DNA from: Lumbricus terrestris
Lineage: Eukaryota > Annelida > Clitellata > Crassiclitellata > Lumbricidae
Assembly: GCA_949752735.1 (NCBI GenBank)
Contig: OX457037.1
Span: forward strand, 69,409,829-69,473,828
Direction of reading: 5' to 3'
DNA: 64,000 bases
Shown here: positions 49,001 to 57,800 of the stretch, in pieces
How positions within the stretch are numbered: the stretch's first letter is position 1
Layout: each line of letters opens with the position of its first letter
Translations under genes and position numbers: made by a program
Notes under the pieces: model-generated
Seen by the model: only the letters and a program-made list of their open reading frames with translations
Told to the model about the DNA's origin: nothing
Database searches by the model: none

Positions 49001-50026
49001 TTCTTCCCTCAGTAGTTATTAGAGTGCTTTTGGTAAGCAGTGGAAACCCAGGAGAATGGTTTATTGAAATGCATCTGATACAAGGGTTCCATTGCATGTT
49101 GCACAGTGAGAGCACAAACAAAGTATGTTTGGGAGAATGGAACTTTAATTCCCTAAAAGTAGTAGTTGTGGTGGTGGTAATAACAGTGGCGGCGCCAGGA
49201 TTTCAGTTTCGGGGGGGCTGAAGCCCCGCGGCGAAAAATTTCACGTTTTCATCTGTCAAAATTTCTGGCGACCTTTTTTTTTTGTCAGTCGTCGACCGCC
49301 GAAATCTCATGAAAATTTTCCATTTTCGCCGCCAAAATTTCTGGCGACCTTTTTTTGTCAGTCGTCGACCGAAATCTCATGAAAATTTTCCATTTTCGCC
49401 GCCAAAATTTCTGACGACTTTTTTTTTTAGTCGTCAGCCCTAAATTGTGGATTTTTCAATGTGAAAACCTCGGATGGCCCTTTTTTTAGGGGGCTGAGCC
49501 GCTTGTAGGGGGCTTAGCCCCCCCGAGCGCCGCCACTGGGTAATAACAGTACTAGAAGCATTTATCTATTTATTTAGCACTACAATATAATGACTGATCA
49601 ATCAATGTGCTGAGCAACTGTACGTTACTTAAGTTTCTTATACAGGAACTCGAAGATACTCGAATCCTCTTGCTCTGAACTCTCAAAAGCAATTAACTTA
49701 CCGTATATTAACCACCATGTTGTAAATATGAACTGTGAAAGGCTATCTGCTTTTGTATTTAGTGCTTTGACTTCCCCAAAAGTTGCAGAAAGCACTGACC
49801 ATGTGACATCAGGTTATGATTGAATGAATAACATTTTAAAGCGAACTTTCAACCCTTGGTTGAGTAAGTGATTGGAAGTTGATGAAGACGTGGTTGTCTC
49901 TATTTTCTGTGTATTTGTGAATTCTGTTATAGCTATATGATTCAGTCGCAGAGAACCGGTCTTATCGAAGAGCCAGTAGATCTTCTTGGAGGCAAGTCAT
50001 GCAGCTTTGTTTCTTGTCAAATTTAA
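45851..50026 (+). CDS. TPR protein with two C-terminal hydrophobic segments (5' partial)
   Basis: Six exons: 45851-46060, 46749-46817, 47003-47087, 47581-47681, 48787-48857, 49933-50026. They total 630 nt (209 residues plus stop) with consistent phases. The first three encode two to three TPR helices (G-x-x-x-x-x-x-G-K-Y-F-E-A, then Y-Y-A-L-D-D-A-K, then GYLRKAE). A charged KANEQWKKQR helix follows, then two hydrophobic segments (WYGIFLGLIVGLALIVLD and LTLVGLITICYALAWLY). This suggests a membrane-anchored TPR co-chaperone or adaptor. I do not recognise the exact orthologue. The exons before 45851 were not found. The 3' end is either the in-frame stop at 50024-50026 or a GC donor at 49992. Confidence 0.75.
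46749..46817 (+). CDS. TPR gene exon 2
   Basis: Acceptor tgtcgag, donor gtattg, 69 nt, phase 0. Encodes GYLRKAEVECAVECFADAV plus TTLK, the first helix of the next TPR. Confidence 0.75.
47003..47087 (+). CDS. TPR gene exon 3
   Basis: Acceptor tttgtag, donor gtattt, phase 0 to 1. Encodes KGLEAYPGEVNLENELQKA and a charged helix, completing the TPR and its capping helix. Confidence 0.75.
47581..47681 (+). CDS. TPR gene exon 4: first hydrophobic segment
   Basis: Acceptor atttgtag, donor gtagct, phase 1 to 0. Encodes a predicted membrane helix WYGIFLGLIVGLALIVLD. Confidence 0.75.
48507..48700 (-). mobile_element. tRNA-derived SINE
   Basis: The - strand shows GGGCACGGTGGCGCAGTGG (A-box), GGTTCGAATCCACCTCAAG (B-box), GAGCAAGTCCTTCACTCACA and the tail CTTCTGAGTAGTGACTTGAA, GGGGCGAAAC. 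In a TPR gene intron. Confidence 0.85.
48787..48857 (+). CDS. TPR gene exon 5: second hydrophobic segment
   Basis: Acceptor tatttag, donor gtcagt, 71 nt, phase 0 to 2. Encodes DDYIRSLTLVGLITICYALA and WLYR. Confidence 0.75.
49184..49538. mobile_element. hAT-like MITE, 355 bp
   Basis: Ends CAGTGGCGGCG and CGCCGCCACTG, perfect TSD GGTAATAA (49176-49183, 49539-49546). Two tandem units of about 70 bp with GCCAAAATTTCTGGCGACC inside. Confidence 0.92.
49933..50026 (+). CDS. TPR gene exon 6, possibly terminal
   Basis: Acceptor gttatag, phase 2. Encodes YMIQSQRTGLIEEPVDLLGG, then reads to a TAA at 50024. A gcaagt at 49992 is a good GC-type donor, so the gene may instead continue downstream, but I found no matching + strand exon. 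Confidence 0.6.
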
Positions 50027-50346
50027 AATATAAATTTTGTTTGGGGTTGTCCATATATTAGAGGGAGGTCACCGGATTAAGGCGATTTTGGGTGCTGGTG
50101 CGTAACTGCATATGGCAGGGGTCTCTTCAAAATGTACGCATGCAAAATAAATTTCTAATTACGATTTCCATACGAGCCTATTTATAACGATTTTTTAAAC
50201 AATGCATGAATGGAGCCTTATTTTTAATGAGTGTATTATGCGTATGCATTCCGAAAAAGGCTTCTTTACTCCACTTCCTCAGAAATTCATCTTTTGACCT
50301 GAGCATTTTCACTGAGAAGATGAAGATCATGAACGTATTTATGGGT

Positions 50347-51281
50347 TCAAGCGCCTCCTAAATAAACAATTTCCAAATGAAAAAACAACCATTTGTCGCC
50401 ATAAAAACTGAAAGGATAATCGATAGCAATTTTCCTGTTGAACGAAAACTTTAGATTTGGTGCAGCTCCTTCACCACTATCTTTTGGTTGTTCTGCCCAT
50501 GATTTCACTATGTGCTTCATATGAAACATCCTTTTCTGCTTTCTCGAAGACAAGAAGCTGTTTTGTTGTAAATATATGCGACATATAATCTGATAAATAG
50601 ATAATGATAATGACGGCAGTGGTTGTAATGATGGTACTCGGTGCCTAAAGTGTGAAAAAATAAGTGCCTGGACGCCCCTTACCTCTCCAAAAGAAGTGCC
50701 TGGACGCCCCTTACCGGTACCTTTCCAATCTGTGCTCGACAATAAGTGGCTGGACGGCATTCAGATTTTTAAACAAGTGCATGGACGCCGTCCATGACCA
50801 TCCAGGCACACTTTAAACCCTGATGGTACTAAATTGAAGAATTGTTTGAAACTATGTTCAGACCATCTGAATTTTAGGAGCACTGCATATCATGTAGCAT
50901 CAAGTCTTTCCATCTGCTGAGTCTATCAGTCCATCATCTTCTGTTTAGGGAAAGTATAGCGATGAGAGTAAGTACTAAAAGCAACAGGAAAGCTAATGCA
51001 CCTCATCATGACAGCAAGAAAGCAGCATCTCGTAATCTGAACCACATTTCTTTACTTTGGAATTTAGATAAATTTGTCTGGATTTTCTCTAACGAAATTA
51101 ATTGCATGCACCACTATTTTTAACTGTACTTGGTACAGAAGTAATTGCTGATGTTGCCGAATGTTTTTTTTAGAATATTCCAATGAATCAAGCAATGCCT
51201 CGAATTCCCCATCATCATCGTCGCCAACTTCAAGAAATTCCAGAAGAAACTGATAATGCAATGTTTTGTTTTTGTTTTTAA
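50347..51281 (-). CDS. candidate two-exon 3' end of an unrecognised gene
   Basis: Two open - strand segments join in phase 2. The exon 51281 to 51143 (acceptor ctgagcag) encodes an acidic FLEVGDDDDGEFEALLDSLE stretch. The exon 50573 to 50347 (acceptor aaaacag) encodes QPKDSGEGAAPNLKFSFNRK, then ends in a stop. The donor ctgtacca is weak. No family is recognised. It lies downstream of the TUT1 stop and is antisense to the region 3' of the TPR gene. It could be a pseudogene or chance ORFs. Confidence 0.3.
50639..50822. mobile_element. hAT-like MITE, 184 bp
   Basis: Ends CGGTGCCTAAAGTGTG and CACACTTTAAACCCTG, TSD ATGGTACT (50631-50638, 50823-50830). Internal repeats of GTGCCTGGACGCCCCTTACC. Confidence 0.85.
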
Positions 51282-51554
51282 CTGCTCAGGTACTAAGTGA
51301 ACAAATGAATCTTTGGTTCCATTAAGAACAGTAATTGATAATGGACTAATATGGACTGTGATTTGACTGTGTTACCCTGGGATCTGTTATAAAAAAATAC
51401 TGCATTTCTTAGGTGCAAAAATTAGGCGAATCGAGATAAGCTGTTTCGACATAGTGAAATAGTTGCAGAAAAAATCAAAGACTAAGTTCAATTTGAGGAA
51501 ATGGACACCTGTTTGAAAGGGAAGAGAGTGAGGTGATGATGCTCAACACTTTAA

Positions 51555-52187
51555 CCCTCAGATTACCAGAATTTTTTTGATACACTGAGTACCAGTGGGG
51601 TCAAAAATGACCCCAACACAATTTTTGCAATAAATTTCTTGTTTTTTGCATTTTTATTAATTGCCATAGAACAAAATAGTAGTAAAGCAATTGGAACATG
51701 TTTAGGCTGTTGAAATAAATTAAATTTTTAATAGTTATAGGTATGTTTTAATGTTCAAAACTAGCATAGAAAATATCCGGTCATTGCAGTTACAGCTTAC
51801 AGGAGAAAGACTCGTCTTCTGTGCGTTGTCTGCGCATGCCACTCCGGGTTTAATGCGATCCAGATAATTATTATCTAACACAGATTTTCTTCAGATAATA
51901 CTATAGAAAGGATTTATAAATTATAATTATGAATTATTTCAAAGGTTACCATTGAAAGTATTAAAAAAAGCTATTGGGGTCAAAAATGACCCCACTGGTA
52001 CTCAATGCTATAAAAGATTGCTAGCGCCTCTGGTGATTAACAAGGGAAATGTTAATTGATATTTCGATAGAGACTAGGTACATGTTGAAAGTCACAAATA
52101 TTAAATAAATTTGCACGAACAGATTTTGCGCAGTGTGCAGTCAAAGTGGGCTTGGGGTCATTTTTGACCCCACTGGTACTCGCAGGG
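51555..52187. mobile_element. piggyBac-like MITE, 633 bp
   Basis: Flanked by TTAA on both sides (51551-51554, 52188-52191), with ends CCCTCAGATTACCAG and CTGGTACTCGCAGGG. Three palindromes GGGGTCAAAAATGACCCC (near 51597, 51978, 52155). TTAA plus CCC ends are the piggyBac hallmark. Confidence 0.85.
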
Positions 52188-52400
52188 TTAATGATGAGCT
52201 GCATTGGTTTCCCAAAGTTCACTCTTAATGTTAAAGTATTAACAAAGTTTTAGAGGACTTTTGGAGATATTAACTTTTGCATGTTTTAGCTTTGGAGTTT
52301 GATTCAATTTCATGATTTTAACGGTGCTGTACTGGAATGTGTCTTTAAACTTGTTAACAACTTCTTTATAATGTGGTTCAATTCAAACTTGTATTTATGG

Positions 52401-53203
52401 CCCTTAGGCCAAAAAAATAATGCTGTGTTTCCGGTAACAGAGCTCTACAAAATTGGGTAGGTAGGTCGAAAAATATTTTTATTTTGGTAAAATATTTTTA
52501 TACAGTGACTATCCGAAAAATTATACCCAACTACTCCTTTTTGCATAAAGGTACACGCTGCAACAAAGTACGTGTTCTAAGCAAGTATAAACTGCCTATT
52601 TCCTGACTGTCTGCACCTAAAATTGCTCTAGAAAACAATTCTATTAATTTCATTTTGTTGACATCTTTTCTGGTAAGATAAAGTTGGAAGGGAAGGGGAT
52701 GATGAGTGCGAACAGAACATCACTGCTAGGGGTCGTTTGAGACTGGCCGAGCCAGTGACTAGTTACACCTAGAGGTTGCTAGATTTATTTTCCCTAGTCA
52801 CCATTAGAGGTGGCTCAAGTGAGAATGATAACGCTAGAGGTTTCTCTAGACTGGCAACCAGGACGTAGTTAGGCAGGCGTGAAACTCTAAGGCAATGTCA
52901 CTGCAAATAAACAAATTTACGCAAAATTTTCCGAGTCGCGGCAATAAAAGTGAGTCGGTCGGGTTACCGGAACACAAAATTTGTTTGGCCTAAGATCTAA
53001 CTGTATACGGAAGGCAATGTCACCGTATTATGTCAATAAAAATTTTATAAAAATTTTAAATTTATTTTTATTTTAAAAAAAATTAATTTTTTTTAACAAA
53101 AAATTTTAAATAAAAAATATTTCACAAAATTATTTGAGTCACGGCAATGAAAGAGGGTCGATCGGGTTACCGGAAACACAACATTCTTTTTTTGGCCTTA
53201 GGG
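52401..53203. mobile_element. TIR element, about 800 bp
   Basis: Ends CCCTTAGGCCAAAAAAATAA and its inverse (TTTTTTTGGCCTTAGGG), followed inward by TGTGTTTCCGGTAAC. A third copy of the terminal motif lies at 52966-52996. No TSD is clear. AT-rich core at 53030-53135. Confidence 0.65.
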
Positions 53204-53585
53204 TAAACATAGCAAGTATCAAGATATGAAGATGGGTATTGTGTGAGTTCACACTTCAACAAATTGTTCAAGATTGAACGTTTTGAAACTGAAAATTGCA
53301 AAAAACTAAAAACTGTAAAGCAACAAACTACAAAACAGTGAATGCCACAAACTAAAAACTGTAAATACAGCTCAAACAAGAACTCAACACATGGAACTAG
53401 TAACTGTTTCCGCATTTACATTTTGCTGCTGTTGCACCTGTTCATTCAATACCTCTGTTCACACATAGAAATCGCACCTATTCTTCCTTTCTTTTTCTGT
53501 TTATCATTCTCTATCTCGGTCTATTTGTGCAACACCAGAAAAGCTGTGAACACAGGTCTGTTCATCCCATCCAACCTTTATTCCT

Positions 53586-54836
53586 TCATCCATCCAGCTT
53601 CCAGTCTGCAATGTCTTCCATTCCATACTTATCCACAAGTTTCTCAACAACAGATCGAAAACTGAAGAAGAAACAACTGAATTCCTTTGACTTCCGTTCA
53701 TCTTCCATCTCCAGGGAAACCATGACGGCAGTTGATGGTGATTTTTCCATCGAAAGAGAAATCCGAAATTCGAGCAGCGACAGTATGTTCTGCAGTTCCA
53801 ACTGAGAGGAGAGTATCTGGCTGACCTTAACCTCTTTCTCGTAGTCACTTAAACCGTGAAGGGACTGCTGCCGTCGGATTTTCTTGCGTCCAATCCAGAG
53901 CCTCGAACGAGTCGAACATTCTGCCGAAAGAACAGGATTTGTCATTTGACTTTGCGCTTCTTGACTCTGCTCCGAGTTGATTGGCTCATCATTTGCATTA
54001 ATGCATTTGATTGAATCTTTCTCCGCACAACTGTTGTCTTTGTTCTGCGAAATGGAATCATTCTCTGTGGAATTGTTCTGTTCAGAAGAACCTCCTGCGG
54101 AATCGTTCTCTTGAGTCTTCGACCGTTTCATTTCTTTGCCATCGTCCTCTTCCGCGGAATGACGTTTGCGACAGACGTTCGATTCTTTGAGACACGACTC
54201 TTTCCCACCATGAGAAAAAGATTCCTTGTTACGAGTTTCACAATCTGATGACGGTTCATTGGCAAAATCAGACGTTCCTTTCTCCGATTGAATCGTTCCA
54301 TCATCCACTTCACTTGACTTTGCCTGCAGGTTGTTTGCATCACTATGAATCGCATGGCCAGTGGTCGCCTCATCCTCTGTTGTTGCACATGCCAACTGTT
54401 CTTCTTGCTGTTCCTCTAAACAGCCCTGGACGTCAAAGATTTTCAGCGTATGTCTTACAATCCTCACTGAATTATCACACCATTTTTCCTGTATCTCCGC
54501 AAAAGTCTTTTCCTGCCGCACTGCCTCCGCCATCAACTTAGACTTCTCGATCTTAACAGTGAAATTGTTCACTCCAGCTTTGGTGCTGTAACGTTGAGAA
54601 ACTGTAGGTGGAATTTCACGTAAATGTGGGTCTAGGCGATGGGTGTTTGGTTCTGAAGACAGGAGTGGAATGAGACTGGGTCTGGGACAGTCAGAAGTGT
54701 CTGAAGTCATTTGGCTTCTGCATATGGTGGCTGCTTCCATCATCTCTGCCTGCAGGACAAGCAGAAACTTCTCGCTGACATTCGATGCAATGTTGTGGTT
54801 CAAGACAAAAGGATCCTGGACCATGAGCGGAGAGAT
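53586..54836 (-). CDS. TUT1: TUT1 terminal exon
   Basis: Acceptor gctgtag. Encodes MVQDPFVLNHNIASNVSEKF, a long Ser/Glu/Asn-rich region with a basic patch (nuclear localisation likely), then RLWIGRKKIRRQQS and the C-terminal KA-1-like region. The last codons (WKLDG) and stop at 53586-53588 fall in sequence resembling the interspersed GGAAGCTGGATGAA repeat. Confidence 0.9.
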   Translation of the reverse strand: MSPLMVQDPFVLNHNIASNVSEKFLLVLQAEMMEAATICRSQMTSDTSDCPRPSLIPLLSSEPNTHRLDPHLREIPPTVSQRYSTKAGVNNFTVKIEKSKLMAEAVRQEKTFAEIQEKWCDNSVRIVRHTLKIFDVQGCLEEQQEEQLACATTEDEATTGHAIHSDANNLQAKSSEVDDGTIQSEKGTSDFANEPSSDCETRNKESFSHGGKESCLKESNVCRKRHSAEEDDGKEMKRSKTQENDSAGGSSEQNNSTENDSISQNKDNSCAEKDSIKCINANDEPINSEQSQEAQSQMTNPVLSAECSTRSRLWIGRKKIRRQQSLHGLSDYEKEVKVSQILSSQLELQNILSLLEFRISLSMEKSPSTAVMVSLEMEDERKSKEFSCFFFSFRSVVEKLVDKYGMEDIADWKLDG

Positions 54837-57800
54837 CTACAGCAGATAACACAACGGAAAATCTTGAAATGAACCAAAGTATTACGTTGATTTGAATCCT
54901 TATTTTGCTTACCGTACCTTTCATCCCCATCCAGTATAACCTTTGGCAATGTCTTTAACAGATAATTTCTTTGTCTTTCTTACTACACTTGATGCGTAAA
55001 AGAACTTCTCACCATAAGCTAGAGTAATTTCTTGTTACTTTCTAATTACATATGATCGCAAAAATCACTTTTCATAATGTACATACTTACTGTTATTGCA
55101 GGGCTGTAAATAATTGATTCCTATTCAATTGCCAGATAGATTCCAATGAATTCAAATACTAATAATCAAAGAGTGCAGATTTCAGGCCATTTTGACACCA
55201 TTCAAACAATGAAAGGATCGAATCACAACGCCCTTATACATATTCTCAGAGATAGTCAGAGATGGTTACTCGCCGTGGACTTGAACTGGGTCCTCCTTAA
55301 AAAGAATATTTTAAAATAAAATAGTGATAAATGCAGAATACAATGCAATTCCAGTATAAATAGTTCTGAATAAATCTTGAAATCTACGAACCCTGAAGTC
55401 TTTCAGACGAGAATCTGATGTCATTCGTTCGGAGAATGACGTGAATTCAACGGATTTTCCTTCTCGGAGACAAATGACCTTCAGACTAAAGTCAAGCCTT
55501 GCGTAGAACTCAAAGAATCCACACAGCAATTCCTGCAACGGCTTTTTCTCCTCCGCAGACTCTGAACTTTGGCTGATGTTCGTTTCTGGTTGCAACTTTG
55601 CTAAATCGGATGAGAACGAACAATTCCAGTCGTCAATAATGCATGGATTTTCTGTAAGACAAAAACAACAAAAGAATAATAGCATGATGTTGCATTTCAT
55701 CTGTGCAGCTATTGCCAACAGTGACAACCAGTGCATTACATCTATTTCCATTACTAAGGGTATAACTACTGACTCATTTTTCCTCATTGGCCTCTAGTTC
55801 TTAACAAATAAATTCTTTTCTGCGTAGTTTCCGTGCTGAGAGCATTACGATAATGAACTTACAGAAGTCACTGTGCTAGATTATAATAATATATATAATT
55901 AATTATATATATTATGATTTGTTTATTAATTCAAACTGACAAGTATGCAGTAAGACTTAAAACAAATAGCAGTAACGGAATGAAGGTGCTAGGACAAAAT
56001 GTCCCCGGACAAAATGTCCCGGACAAAATGTCCCAGACAAAATGTCCCCGGACAAAAAGTCCTCGGACAAAAAGTCCCCGGACAAAAAGTCCCAGGATAA
56101 AATGTCCCAGACAAAATGTCCCTGGACAGAAAGTCGCAGGGTAAAAGTGATGTCCCTACACTACGTCGCATAAGGCCTTTTGTTTATTATAGATCTATAC
56201 ATGTATCGTTCCATATGAATTTCAGTTATTAACGAATACTGAGTGATCCTTTACTTCAACTTCAAGGCATCCATTTTTAAACTTAGCGTGCCATATGTAC
56301 AGTTGCCCGAGGGAGGGGGAAAATTTCCTAGTCAAAATGGGGGTGACGTCCGGGGATAATTGTCGGGGAATAAGTCCGGGGAATATGTCCAGGGGAAATG
56401 TCCGTTCCCCACCTAAACTACGCATCGTTGTTGGGATTTTGTGCGGCTGCAGTATCACGCTAGACTGCGTCCGTGTGGGAGACTAAGCCTACGTCCAAGA
56501 TGGACCGTCTTGTCCGACAAGGCCCTCACCTGAAGACAGCCCACCATTTGAATCAGCTGTGTAGAATGGCAGATGGGAACCTCTTAACTTCTATCTTAGC
56601 GGACCAGGGCCGTGTTCTGAAACCGCTCCTAATCCAAACAGCAGGAAATTCTATCATTTTCTCAACTTCTTCTGCGGTAATGCCATTTCTGGAAGGAATT
56701 CTTCCTCCATTTGAAGATGCCTAGATTAAACACTGGCCACTGCCTGTATATCGGTCGCTCAGTCACTGTCGCCAGCGTAGAGCTCTACTGCCAATTGAAG
56801 ACATCTGAATCCACCATCTCAAAGGAGATGCTTGGTGGTCTTGCCCTTGTGAACAAAATCGAATGCATGGTATCTGACCATTATATTCATCGCTTTTTAA
56901 TTAAATAGCAGCTAGGGACTTTCAGAAGCGACACCAGTGCATGCAATACCTAGAGAATAGGCAGGCTTTAAGATGAGAGAAAGATGACGAAAGACTACTA
57001 TAATAGAGAGAATGACAGAGCGAAGTGATGAGGGGGGAGTCCATTTCATAGGGAGGGACTTATGCAGGCAAATGATAAGGATTGTGCCATGGCGGTCCTG
57101 ACGCGGGGAACAAAGACGTCGAGCCAATCGGAGACCTAAGAGGATGTAACGAAGTTGCAAAAATGGGGTGAGTACTGGGTCACAGATACTTCGAAGCAAG
57201 ACCCAATTGGGACTTGACGTTCAGGGGTTGCTGTCCTCAGAAATGGCATTTCCAGCCGCTCGAACTATAGCCATGACTGTGCAGAATCGAGTTATATTCG
57301 TCTTGGGCCCAGTCCATGGTCGGCATAGTGCCGCTATGCATGGCCCTCCGAACCCTTCGGTAGGTCGGGCCGGAAGTTGAAGGGGTTTTGTTCGGGACAT
57401 TTTGTCCGGGACATTTTGTCCGGGACATTTTGTCCGGGACATTTTGTCTGGGGACTTTTGTCCGGGGACATTTTGTCCGGGGACATTTTGTCCGGGGACA
57501 TTTTGTCCGGGGACTTTTTGTCCGGGGACATTTTGTCCGGGACATTTTGTCCGGGGACATTTTGTCCGTCCACGGGAATGAACTATAACTGCCATACACT
57601 AGGGAGTTAACATAGCGCTGCATGGAAGCCTTCTTTGCTATGGCCGGTCCATCTCTCTGGAATAAGAAACCTAGCAATCTCCGAAATGAACTTCTTGGTC
57701 TTTCTTTGTCCGCAAACGTTTGAAACCATTCTCTTTGATTGTAGCTTGGCGCTGTCAGGTCGGGATCTCTTCTAAGGAGTTTCTCTTGAATTGGCACTAT

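Noticed and set aside
57221..57797. Repetitive ORFs on both strands (P-G-Q-N-V, L-S-G-T-F-C)
   Set aside because: Translations of the GGACAAAATGTCCC arm of foldback element 3.
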